Positions 8,396 to 16,295 of a DNA stretch of 64,000 nucleotides are shown piece after piece; positions within the stretch are counted from its first letter, which is position 1; each line of letters opens with the position of its first letter. The stretch comes from Pseudoflavonifractor intestinihominis (lineage in GTDB: Bacteria; Bacillota; Clostridia; Oscillospirales; Oscillospiraceae). Below the pieces are notes generated by a model. That model had not been told where the DNA came from. It ran no database searches and was given only the letters and a program-made list of their open reading frames with translations. The stretch is from the NCBI RefSeq assembly GCF_040096055.1, contig NZ_JBBMFK010000007.1, positions 62,001 to 126,000 on the forward strand. Reading direction: 5' to 3'. The translations under genes and the position numbers were made by a program.

Positions 8396-9517
8396 ATGGC
8401 AACTTTGAGCCTGAAGAACGTGAAGAAGATCTACGACAAGAACGTGGTGGCAGTCCACGACTTCAACCTGGAGATCGCGGACAAGGAATTCATCGTCCTG
8501 GTCGGCCCCTCCGGCTGCGGCAAGTCCACCACCCTGCGTATGATCGCCGGTCTGGAGGATATCTCCGAGGGCGATCTGTACATCGGCGACCGCCGCGTCA
8601 ACGACGTGGAGCCCAAGGACCGCGATATCGCCATGGTCTTCCAGAACTACGCGCTCTATCCCCACATGACCGTGTACGAAAATATGGCCTTCGCCCTCAA
8701 GCTGCGCAAGATGCCCAAGGACGAGATCGACCGCCGCGTCCGTGAGGCCGCTGAGATCCTGGACATCACCCAGTACCTGGAGCGTAAGCCCAAGGCTCTG
8801 TCCGGCGGCCAGCGCCAGCGTGTGGCCATCGGCCGCGCCATCGTCCGTGAGCCCCAGGTGTTCCTGATGGACGAGCCTCTGTCCAACCTGGACGCCAAGC
8901 TGCGCAACCAGATGCGCGCCGAGATCATCAAACTCCGCCAGCGCATCGACACCACCTTCATCTATGTTACCCACGACCAGACCGAGGCTATGACCCTGGG
9001 CGACCGTATCGTCATCATGAAGGACGGTTACATCCAGCAGATCGGCACGCCTCAGCAGGTCTTCGATCACCCCGCCAACGTGTTCGTGGCCGGCTTCATC
9101 GGCACGCCTCAGATGAACTTCTTTGACGCCAAGCTGATCAAGGACGGCAACGGCTACTATGTGGACTATGCCGGCACCCGGGTCAACCTGGCCAAGAACA
9201 TCCAGGAGGGGCTGGCCGCCAAGGGCCTGGGCTCCATGGACGTGATCCTGGGCTGCCGTCCCGAGCACCTGATCCTGAAGCCCTCCGCCGGTGAGGGCAC
9301 CGTCACCGCCCATGTGGACGTGTCCGAGATGATGGGCAGCGAGGTCCACCTGCACGTGGTGGCCGGCGAGAAGGAGGTCGTGCTCCGCATCCCCTCCACC
9401 GACCTGCCCGCCCAGCACCGGGCCGGTATCCCCTTCGGCACCGAGGTGGACTTCACCTTCCCCGAGGCGCTGGTGCACCTCTTCGACCCCTCCACCGAGA
9501 AGAACCTGCTGGGTTAA
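8396..9517 (+). CDS. msmK: Sugar ABC transporter ATP-binding protein (MsmK/MsmX/UgpC type)
   Basis: 373 aa. Walker A GPSGCGKS at 37-44, signature LSGGQ at 135-139, Walker B VFLMDEP near 155-161, then an OB-fold regulatory domain as in MalK. In Firmicutes such stand-alone ATPases power several carbohydrate importers whose operons lack their own ATPase. No permease or binding-protein gene lies nearby, which fits that shared role. Codon use (many CGT arginines) suggests high expression. ATG 8396 gives the family start MATLSLKNV. The only clear Shine-Dalgarno, at 8368-8372, is far upstream, so GTG 8390 or TTG 8375 remain possible. Confidence 0.92.
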   Translation: MATLSLKNVKKIYDKNVVAVHDFNLEIADKEFIVLVGPSGCGKSTTLRMIAGLEDISEGDLYIGDRRVNDVEPKDRDIAMVFQNYALYPHMTVYENMAFALKLRKMPKDEIDRRVREAAEILDITQYLERKPKALSGGQRQRVAIGRAIVREPQVFLMDEPLSNLDAKLRNQMRAEIIKLRQRIDTTFIYVTHDQTEAMTLGDRIVIMKDGYIQQIGTPQQVFDHPANVFVAGFIGTPQMNFFDAKLIKDGNGYYVDYAGTRVNLAKNIQEGLAAKGLGSMDVILGCRPEHLILKPSAGEGTVTAHVDVSEMMGSEVHLHVVAGEKEVVLRIPSTDLPAQHRAGIPFGTEVDFTFPEALVHLFDPSTEKNLLG

Positions 9518-9528
9518 TCACACGATTC

Positions 9529-9559
9529 AAACGCCGCCGGCATTTGCCGGCGGCGTTTT
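9529..9559 (+). terminator. Terminator after msmK
   Basis: 13-bp stem, 9529-9541 with 9546-9558, loop ATTT, ending in a T run. Confidence 0.85.
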
Positions 9560-9575
9560 CTGCTCTGAGGAAAAG

Positions 9576-9609
9576 AACGACCGGAACCGCCGCGGCAGTT
9601 CCGGTCGTT
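9576..9609. terminator. Terminator for fprA (probably bidirectional)
   Basis: 12-bp stem, 9576-9587 with 9598-9609, GC-rich loop. A-rich sequence on the left gives a U run on the minus transcript, and a T run also follows on the plus strand. Confidence 0.7.
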
Positions 9610-9634
9610 GTTTTTGTTCTGAAGGGAAGAAGGC

Positions 9635-10828
9635 TCAGCCCAGCTTGGCGGCGGCCTCCTTGGCCAGGGCGGTCACGGCGTCCAGGTCGGCCTGGGAGGG
9701 GGTGAAGGTGCAGCGGAAGGCGGTGTCGGGCACGCTGAAGCGCAGCTGGGCCAGACGGGTGCGCAGCATCTCGGGGCCCTCGCCGCTCCAGCCGTAGGAG
9801 CCGAACACAAAGGCGGGCTTCTTGGCGCAGTTGATGGCGTCGATGGAGGTGAGCACGTCCCAGATGGGCTTGGGAGCGTCCCGGTTGATGGTGGGCGCGC
9901 CCACGGCCAGCAGGTCGCACTCATTGGCCAGGGCGGCGCTCTCGCTCAGAGGCGTGGTGCTCACATCCCGCAGCTCCACCCGCAGGCCGGCCTCCCGGAG
10001 GGCGGCGGCGGCGGTGTTGGCCAGCGTGGCGGTGCAGCCGTAGGCGGAGCAGTAGAGCACGGCGGCCATCTTCTCAGACTTGGCGGCAGGGGTGCTCCAC
10101 TGGCGGTAGAGGCCTTCGATCTCGCCGATGCGGTCGGTCAGGCAGGGGCCGTGGCTGGGGCAGACGATGGCGGGGTTGAGAGGCTCGATCTTGTCCAGGC
10201 CGGCCAGCACGTGGGGCTTGAAGGGCCCGAAGATGCAGTTGTAGTAGTGGGCCACCATATCCAGATAGGCCTTCTGGTCGTGGATGTTGCGGTCCAGCAT
10301 AGTGGGCTCGCAGTAGTGGGCGCCCAGGAAGTCGCAGGTAAAGAGTACCTTGTCCTGGGGGCACCAGCTGAACATGGAGTCGGCCCAGTGGAGCATGGCC
10401 GAGGGCATGAACTCCAGGGTGCGGCCGCCGCCCAGGTCCACGCTGTCGCCCTGCTTCACCACCCGGCAGGGCAGGGCGGCGTTGTTGGTGATGTCCGCCA
10501 GGTGCTTCTTGCCGGCGGCAGTGCACAGAATGGTCAGGTTGGGGCAGGCCGCCAGCAGCTTGGCTACGCTGCCCGAGTGGTCGGGCTCGTTGTGGTTCAT
10601 GACCAGATAGTCGATCTTCTCCAGAGGGAGCACCTGCTCGATGTTGGAGCGGTACTCGTCCCAGTAGTCGGCGTGGACGGTCTCCACCAGCACGTTCTTC
10701 TCGCCGGTGAGCAGATAGGCGTTGTAGCTGGTGCCGTAGGGGGCGGGCATGATGATGTCGAAAATGCGCAGGCCGGGATTCAGCACACCCACAGAGTAGA
10801 GGTGCTCGGCCAGCTGAATGGTACCCAT
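9635..10828 (-). CDS. fprA: Flavodiiron protein (FprA, A-type flavoprotein)
   Basis: 397 aa with an N-terminal metallo-beta-lactamase-like domain and a C-terminal flavodoxin domain (from about residue 255). All diiron ligands sit at family positions: H79, E81, D83 and H84 in HNEPDH, H147, D166 and H226. These enzymes reduce O2 to water and/or NO to N2O, protecting anaerobes. The start MGTIQLAEH at 10828 has AGGAG 7 nt upstream. It is monocistronic behind a consensus promoter. Electrons probably come from a separate rubredoxin, since none is fused. O2 versus NO preference cannot be read from sequence. Confidence 0.95.
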   Translation of the reverse strand: MGTIQLAEHLYSVGVLNPGLRIFDIIMPAPYGTSYNAYLLTGEKNVLVETVHADYWDEYRSNIEQVLPLEKIDYLVMNHNEPDHSGSVAKLLAACPNLTILCTAAGKKHLADITNNAALPCRVVKQGDSVDLGGGRTLEFMPSAMLHWADSMFSWCPQDKVLFTCDFLGAHYCEPTMLDRNIHDQKAYLDMVAHYYNCIFGPFKPHVLAGLDKIEPLNPAIVCPSHGPCLTDRIGEIEGLYRQWSTPAAKSEKMAAVLYCSAYGCTATLANTAAAALREAGLRVELRDVSTTPLSESAALANECDLLAVGAPTINRDAPKPIWDVLTSIDAINCAKKPAFVFGSYGWSGEGPEMLRTRLAQLRFSVPDTAFRCTFTPSQADLDAVTALAKEAAAKLG

Positions 10829-10898
10829 AGCAATCGCTCCTTTTTTATCTGGGGCGGCGTGCAGCAATCTTCGGGCCGCCCAATTTTATCTCATAAAA

Positions 10899-10927
10899 AG
10901 TATAAGGAGGACCACAAAAGAAGTCAA
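10899..10927 (-). promoter_or_regulatory. Promoter of fprA
   Basis: Minus-strand TTGACT (10922-10927), 17-bp spacer, TATACT (10899-10904). Confidence 0.7.
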
Positions 10928-11015
10928 TCGGAAAACCATATAAAACAGTAGGAAAAATGGGAAGGATTCTCAACCGAATTTCCCAATGCCGGGCTGTCAG
11001 GGACAAAACGTCCCG

Positions 11016-11441
11016 TTACGCGGCGGCGTCCTCGTCCTGCCACAGGTCCTCGTCCCGGTCCTCCACGGCCTGGACGGCGGGGATGGTGGGGATGCCGAAG
11101 ATGAAGTACAGGATGTGGCACACCCACACGATGGCCAGGATGATCCGGCCCACCGGCACCCGGCCCATCATGGCAAAGCCGAAGGCCATGGTCAGGGTGA
11201 CCACCGCCATGATCCGCAGCTTGGTGGACCGGGTCATGCCCTTGCCCCGGACAAAACTCTCCAGATTGTTCTTGTAGAGCCTGGTGGAGGTGAACCAGTT
11301 GTGGAGCTTCTCCGAGCTGCGGGCAAAGCAGAAGGCGGAGAGCATCAGAAAGGGAAATGCGGGCAGCAGGGGCAGGGCCGCCCCCAGGGCGCCCAGGCCC
11401 AGGCCGATACAGCCCAGAATGATGTACAGAACCTTTTTCAC
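11016..11441 (-). CDS. DUF454 (YbaN-like) small membrane protein
   Basis: 141 aa. A hydrophobic N-terminus (LYIILGCIGLGLGALGAALP) leads into the DUF454 core LLPAFPFLMLSAFCFARSS. Further hydrophobic segments lie near residues 75-95 and 98-118, and the tail is acidic. A GTG start at 11441 (VKKVLYII) is chosen because GGAGG lies about 7 nt upstream. It overlaps the end of the YgbA-like gene by 4 bp and is the last gene of a four-gene leftward operon with the CydDC-like exporter. The biochemical role of DUF454 is unknown. Confidence 0.85.
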   Translation of the reverse strand: MKKVLYIILGCIGLGLGALGAALPLLPAFPFLMLSAFCFARSSEKLHNWFTSTRLYKNNLESFVRGKGMTRSTKLRIMAVVTLTMAFGFAMMGRVPVGRIILAIVWVCHILYFIFGIPTIPAVQAVEDRDEDLWQDEDAAA

Positions 11442-11782
11442 GCCAGTTCCTCCAGTCGTCGTTTTTCCCGTCTGGCCTCCATCGCGTGTCGGATGGCGGC
11501 CACGGGGTGGACCAAGAGCATCCGGGGCCCGGAAAAGCGCATTACGTCCCGGATCTTCTCCCGCATCTCCGACCTGTAGCAGTGGACTTTGCAGTTGGAG
11601 CAGAAGGTCTTGGTCTCCATAAAGGGGCAGCGGTCGCTCCGCTGCTGGGCGTAGGCCGCCAGAGCGGCGCAGTCGGGACAAAGGCCGCTTCGCGTGCCGT
11701 GCTTCTTCCGGCAGTAGAGGGCGATCATCTCGTTTACCATGGCCTTTTCCCGCTGCCGCTTGGCCTCAATGTCAACGCCCAT
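11438..11782 (-). CDS. YgbA-like protein (nitrous oxide-stimulated promoter family)
   Basis: 114 aa, short and basic, with the family cysteine pattern: C-X2-C at CPDC, a lone C in DRCPFM, and FCSNCKVHCY. This suggests metal or Fe-S binding. It belongs to the Pfam family 'Nitrous oxide-stimulated promoter', known in E. coli as NO-inducible YgbA. ATG 11782 overlaps the stop of the upstream ABC gene, so translation is coupled. With a thiol-exporter-like ABC pair it suggests a redox or nitrosative-stress role; that is inference. Confidence 0.8.
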   Translation of the reverse strand: MGVDIEAKRQREKAMVNEMIALYCRKKHGTRSGLCPDCAALAAYAQQRSDRCPFMETKTFCSNCKVHCYRSEMREKIRDVMRFSGPRMLLVHPVAAIRHAMEARREKRRLEELA

Positions 11783-13452
11783 CAGCTCAGCCTCCCGTTG
11801 GCCACCCGGCACACCCGGTGGGCGATGCCCATGGTGGACGCCCGGTGGGACACCAGCACCACGGTCCGGTTTCCCTGCTCCTCTTTCAGAGCCTTGAGGA
11901 TCACCGCCTCGTTCAGGCTGTCCAGGTTGCTGGTGGGCTCGTCCAGCAGCAGCAGGGGCGCGCCGTGGAGAAAGGCACGGGCCAGACCCAGCCGCTGCCG
12001 CTCGCCGCCGGACAGGGTGTCTCCCAGCTCACCCACCGGGGTGTCGTATCCCTTGGGCAGAGAGAGGATGAAGTCGTGGACCGACGCCTTGCGGCAGGCG
12101 TCCTCCAGCTCCTCCCGGGTGGCGTCCGGTTTGGCGATGCGCAGGTTGTTGGCGATGCTGTCGTGGAACAGGTGGGTGTCCTGGGTCACCAGGGCCTCCA
12201 TCCGCCGCAGATCGGCGGTGTTGATATCCTTCACATCGGTATTGGACAGCTTCACAGAACCCCGGTTCACGTCCCGGAACCGCATGAGCAGCCGCAGCAG
12301 GGTGGATTTTCCGCTGCCGCTGGGGCCGATGATGCCCAGAATCTCCCCCTTCTTCACGTCAAGACTCAGGTCGGAGAGGATGGTCTCATCACCATAGGAG
12401 AAGGAAATTTGCTCACAGCTGCCGCCGGAGAAGGACACAGGGGTCTTGCCTTCCACCTCCTCCACCAGGGGGGCCTCGTCCAGCAGGTCCAGCACCCGGC
12501 CGCCGGCCGCCAGGGTGTTCTGGAGGGTGCTGCCCAGGTTGGCCAGGGCCACCACCGGGCCGAAGGAGCTCATGAGGGCCACCAGGGGGATGAGCACCCC
12601 GTCAAAACCCACCAGCCCGGCCTGGAACAGCAGGGCGGCAGTCAGGAGCATGGCCAGGTCGAAAAAGAGGATCACCGTGTTGGTCAGAGCCATGCCGTGG
12701 GCGGCGGCGTCCTTCAGCTTCTGCTCGGTGTCCGAGAGGGCAGCGGTCCGCTGGTCCAGCTCCTCCAGGCGCTGCGTGCCCCGGCGGTACTGGAGGATTT
12801 CACGCAGACCCCGCAGGCTGTCCAGCACAAAGCCGCTGAGTGCCCCCGCACCGGCCCGGAACTGCCTCCCCGCGTCCCTGGTGCTCCGAGAGATGAGGAA
12901 GGGAAGCACCAGCCCGACAGTCACATAGGCCATGGCGGCCACCACACCCAGCAGGGGGTGGAAGGAGCCGATGAACACCGCCATGAGCACCGACATGATG
13001 AGGGCGATGGCGGCGGGGGAGATGGTGTGGGCGTAAAAGACCTCCAGCAGCTCGATGTCCGAGGTGATGAGGGCGATCAGGTCGCCCCGGTCCCTGCCCT
13101 CCAGCTTGGCGGGGCACAGGCGGCGCAGGGCGCCGAAGACCTTGTCCCGCACCAGGGCCAGCAGCTTGAAGGCGATGAAGTGGTTGCAGGCCTGCTCGCC
13201 GTACCGCAGGAAGCCCCGCAGCACGGCAGCCAGCACCAGGAAGTGGAACAGCAGGATGAAGGACATGGGGGCCTCCAGCCCCAGCACATCCAGCATGGCC
13301 CAGCCGCCCAGCACGGTGATGGCGGTGGCGCACAGGAACCCGGCCACGCCCAGGGCCACGGCCAGCACCATAAAGGGCAGCAGCGGCCCCACCAGTACAA
13401 TCAGCCGGGCCATAATGCCCAGGCCGCTCCGGTTTGTGTTTTTCGGGGTCAT
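11782..13452 (-). CDS. cydC: ABC exporter half, CydC-like (permease plus ATPase)
   Basis: 556 aa. Six-helix transmembrane domain about 20-310, then ATPase with Walker A GPSGSGKST, signature LSGGERQR and Walker B PLLLLDEPTSNLD. The start MTPKNTN at 13452 overlaps the preceding half-transporter by 4 bp. Paired CydD/CydC proteins export cysteine and glutathione in bacteria with cytochrome bd, but no cydAB lies nearby. The substrate is therefore uncertain. The name rests on family resemblance and the CydD-like partner. Confidence 0.8.
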   Translation of the reverse strand: MTPKNTNRSGLGIMARLIVLVGPLLPFMVLAVALGVAGFLCATAITVLGGWAMLDVLGLEAPMSFILLFHFLVLAAVLRGFLRYGEQACNHFIAFKLLALVRDKVFGALRRLCPAKLEGRDRGDLIALITSDIELLEVFYAHTISPAAIALIMSVLMAVFIGSFHPLLGVVAAMAYVTVGLVLPFLISRSTRDAGRQFRAGAGALSGFVLDSLRGLREILQYRRGTQRLEELDQRTAALSDTEQKLKDAAAHGMALTNTVILFFDLAMLLTAALLFQAGLVGFDGVLIPLVALMSSFGPVVALANLGSTLQNTLAAGGRVLDLLDEAPLVEEVEGKTPVSFSGGSCEQISFSYGDETILSDLSLDVKKGEILGIIGPSGSGKSTLLRLLMRFRDVNRGSVKLSNTDVKDINTADLRRMEALVTQDTHLFHDSIANNLRIAKPDATREELEDACRKASVHDFILSLPKGYDTPVGELGDTLSGGERQRLGLARAFLHGAPLLLLDEPTSNLDSLNEAVILKALKEEQGNRTVVLVSHRASTMGIAHRVCRVANGRLS

Positions 13453-15194
13453 ACCGCTTCCTCCTCTTCGTATATTCCGATGTTCTCCAACGCCTGCTGG
13501 CTCTCCCACAGGTCCTTGTAGTGTCCGCCCTGGGAGAGCAGGGCGGCGTGGGTGCCCACGCCCGCCAGCCGTCCGCCGTCCATGACGTAGATGCGGTGGG
13601 CGGCGGTGACGTTGGCCAGCCGGTGGGTGATAAGTACCACCGTCTTCTCCCGGCTCAGGAGCCTGATCTGCTCCATGATGTCGTTCTCGCTGTCCGGGTC
13701 GATGTTGGAGGTGGCCTCGTCAAAGATGTACACCGGGCTGTCGTGGAGCAGGGCCCGGGCCAGGGCCAGCCGCTGCCGCTGTCCGCCGGACAGGTTGGCG
13801 CCCTGGCTCTCCAGGGCCAGGTCCAGGCCGCCCTCGCTGCGGAGGAAGCCGGCCAGATTGGCCCGCTCCAGGGCGGTCCACAGGTCGCTGTCGCTGGCGT
13901 CGGGCCTGGCCATCCGCAGGTTCTCCCGGACGGTGCCCCGGAAAATCCAGCTGTTAAAGCCCACGTAGGTCACCGCCTTGGTGAGGGCCTCGCTGGACAG
14001 GGTGTTCAAATTCGCGCCGCCCAGGGTCACCTCGCCGGCGTACCCGTGCAGGCGACCGGAGAGGATGGCGGCCACAGTGCTCTTGCCGCAGCCGCTCTCG
14101 CCCACAATGGCGGTGCAGCTGTTGGGCGGGAACTCCATATCCAGCCCGTGGAGCACCTCGCGGTCCGCCTCATAGGAGAAGCGGAGCCCACGGCAGCGTA
14201 GGCCGCCCTTTGGGGCATCCTCCACCGTGCCGGAGGTCTCCTCCGGCAGGTCCAGCAGGGCGAAGATCCGGTCGCTGGCGGCCATGCCGTTCATGGCCAC
14301 GTGGAAGAAGGAACCCAGCTGCCGCATGGGCAGGAAGAACTCGGCGGAGAGCAGCAGGATGGCAAAGCACCCGGCAAAGCCCACCTTGCGGGTCCACAGC
14401 TCCACCACGGCCAGGGCGATGCCCAGGGCCGCGCCGCCGTAGGCCACCAGGTCCATGATGGTGATGGAGTTGAGCTGCATGGTGAGCACCTTCATGGTGA
14501 TGCGGCGGAAGGACTCGGCCTCCTTGTTCATCTCCTCGTGGCGGGCCTGGTCGGCCTGGTAGATCTTCAGGGTGGTCAGGCCCTGGAGGTTCTCCAGGAA
14601 GGTGTCCCCCAGGGCGGCGTACTGGCCCCAGTATTTGCCCAGCAGCCGCTTGGCAATGGTCTGCACCGCGGCGATGGCCATGGGGATGAGGGGCACACAC
14701 ACCAGCAGGGCCGCAGCCGCCTTCAGGCTCACCGGGGCGAGCAGCAGGAACAGGGTGACGGGGGCCAGCATGCTGTAAAAGAACTGGGGCAGGTAGCCGC
14801 CGAAGTAGGTCTCCAGCTGCTCCACGCCCTCGGTGGACAGCTGCACCGCCTCGGCGGTGGAACACTTCTGGCTGTAGGCCGGGCCCAGACGCAGAAGCTT
14901 TTCGTAGATCCTGCGGCGGAGCGCCTGCTTCACCGCCTTGGAGGCCCGGAAGCTCATCCGGCCCGCCCCCACGGCGCACAGCCACCGCACCACTGCGGTC
15001 AGCACCACCACACCTGTGGCAGCTGGCAGGCCCCAGGAGGGCAGGCTATCGCTGAGCAGGCACTGAAGCACCCAGGCGAAGGAAAAGATCATGGCCGCGT
15101 TGCTGGCCATACCCAGCCACTGGAAGGCCACGTTTCCCGCGATATACCGCTTGCTCTCGGGTACAATCCCGATGAGCCGTCCGTTGATCATCAT
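13449..15194 (-). CDS. cydD: ABC exporter half, CydD-like (permease plus ATPase)
   Basis: 581 aa. Transmembrane domain about 15-320, Walker A GESGCGKST near 370, signature LSGGQRQR, Walker B VYIFDEATSNID, and H-loop THR. First gene of the operon cydD-cydC-ygbA-DUF454, in which every junction overlaps. It would form a heterodimer with the next product. Two adjacent ATG codons open the frame; AGGAGA is ~13 nt upstream, so the second may be used. A strong promoter with GGTTAGC inverted repeats precedes it. Confidence 0.82.
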   Translation of the reverse strand: MMINGRLIGIVPESKRYIAGNVAFQWLGMASNAAMIFSFAWVLQCLLSDSLPSWGLPAATGVVVLTAVVRWLCAVGAGRMSFRASKAVKQALRRRIYEKLLRLGPAYSQKCSTAEAVQLSTEGVEQLETYFGGYLPQFFYSMLAPVTLFLLLAPVSLKAAAALLVCVPLIPMAIAAVQTIAKRLLGKYWGQYAALGDTFLENLQGLTTLKIYQADQARHEEMNKEAESFRRITMKVLTMQLNSITIMDLVAYGGAALGIALAVVELWTRKVGFAGCFAILLLSAEFFLPMRQLGSFFHVAMNGMAASDRIFALLDLPEETSGTVEDAPKGGLRCRGLRFSYEADREVLHGLDMEFPPNSCTAIVGESGCGKSTVAAILSGRLHGYAGEVTLGGANLNTLSSEALTKAVTYVGFNSWIFRGTVRENLRMARPDASDSDLWTALERANLAGFLRSEGGLDLALESQGANLSGGQRQRLALARALLHDSPVYIFDEATSNIDPDSENDIMEQIRLLSREKTVVLITHRLANVTAAHRIYVMDGGRLAGVGTHAALLSQGGHYKDLWESQQALENIGIYEEEEAV

Positions 15195-15219
15195 GGCAGA
15201 GGGAGTCTCCTTTCGAATA

Positions 15220-15332
15220 TTAGCGTAAGCTAACTCACGGGCAAAAAGAAAAGAAGCGGTGTGCTTCCTGAAAATAATCGGTTAGCTTTATCTAACATAT
15301 GGAAGTTTACACAAGCTAACCGGTTTTGTCAA
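15220..15332 (-). promoter_or_regulatory. Promoter and inverted-repeat operators of the cydDC-like operon
   Basis: Minus-strand TTGACA (15327-15332), 17-bp spacer, TAAACT (15304-15309). CGGTTAGCTT (15279-15288) and AAGCTAACCG (15313-15322) form a perfect 10-bp inverted repeat that covers the promoter spacer and start region. TTAGCGTAAGCTAA at 15220-15233 repeats the half-site. TTAG/CTAA spacing resembles DtxR-family metal-repressor operators, but the regulator is unidentified. The rest of 15195-15415 is AT-rich and featureless. Confidence 0.65.
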
Positions 15333-15415
15333 TCAGAAAATTGAGGGAGAACCATTTTTGTCATAAATGTCAATTTGGAAAGAAACTATGTTTTAACATT
15401 GGATCAAAAGAAAAG

Positions 15416-15449
15416 ATAAAAAATGCCCGCCGGCGTGATACCGGCGGGC
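15416..15449 (-). terminator. Terminator after the TIGR04255 gene
   Basis: A stem of GCCCGCCGG with CCGGCGGGC (15425-15449) is followed on the minus strand by a run of six U. Confidence 0.85.
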
Positions 15450-15468
15450 GGGAAGAGCGGGGAGAAAC

Positions 15469-16257
15469 TCAGACCAGGGGCTGAGCGCCCATGGCGGTGT
15501 GGAGCTCGGAGGTGAGGGCGCCCCGGAAGAGGCGCACCGCGTGGTAGTGCAGGTCCTCCAGGCCGGAGGCCACCTGGTCGGGGGCGGTGTTCCCGGTGAC
15601 GGAGAAGTCGCCGTCCAGGATGAACTTGACCTCCGGGTCCTTCTTGGCGCCGCCCAGAAGGCCGGGGCCGGCGTGGACCTTCATCTGGCGGTTCTCCTCC
15701 AGGGACATGTTTACCTCCAGGGAGCACTTGCCGATCTTGGACTCGTCCACGTCGGGCTCGGCCATGACGCCCAGAAAGGCGGGCTGGATCAGGTCGGACC
15801 AGGGGGTGCCCTCCAGGCCCAGAGCACGGCGGGAGAAGGCGTTGACGTACCGCAGGCCCACCCGCTCAAAGAAGGTGGGGTGGTAGATCTGGATGAACTG
15901 GGCCAGGGGACGGTCCAGCCGCTGGGCGAAGTCCTCCCAGCGCTGGTAGCGCAGGGTGGACAGGGCGATGAAGTTCTGGGTCAGATTCAGCTTCCACAGG
16001 CCGTCCTCGGAGATAAAGTTGTAGTTGGTGATGGGCTCGGGCTGCACCAGCTTGGGCGCGCCGTCCACCAGGGTCATCCTGGGCGCCGGGCGCTCCTGGG
16101 CCTTGTTGAATCTGGGGAACTCCTGCCGGATGGCCTCCTGGAAGTCCACCGGGGCCTTGGCGCCGATGGAGAGAATGGCGGGGAACCGCAGCTGGCAGAT
16201 GACCTCCACCAGGGGGCTGCGGACATACTGATACCGGTCATAGTGAGAGAAAAGCAT
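15469..16257 (-). CDS. TIGR04255 family protein
   Basis: 262 aa, soluble, no signal peptide. The N-terminus (YVRSPLVEVICQLRFP) matches the 'APLVEAV..IRFP' opening of the sporadically distributed TIGR04255 family, and the middle part YHPTFFERVGLRYVN fits too. The family's function is unknown; it is often found in accessory or defence-like neighbourhoods. Here it follows asnA by 38 bp on the same strand with a good RBS (AAAGGAG), so the two are probably co-transcribed. No catalytic motif is evident. Confidence 0.75.
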   Translation of the reverse strand: MLFSHYDRYQYVRSPLVEVICQLRFPAILSIGAKAPVDFQEAIRQEFPRFNKAQERPAPRMTLVDGAPKLVQPEPITNYNFISEDGLWKLNLTQNFIALSTLRYQRWEDFAQRLDRPLAQFIQIYHPTFFERVGLRYVNAFSRRALGLEGTPWSDLIQPAFLGVMAEPDVDESKIGKCSLEVNMSLEENRQMKVHAGPGLLGGAKKDPEVKFILDGDFSVTGNTAPDQVASGLEDLHYHAVRLFRGALTSELHTAMGAQPLV

Positions 16258-16295
16258 AGTACCGCTCCTTTGATAATCTCTGCCGGAAGAGAGGG

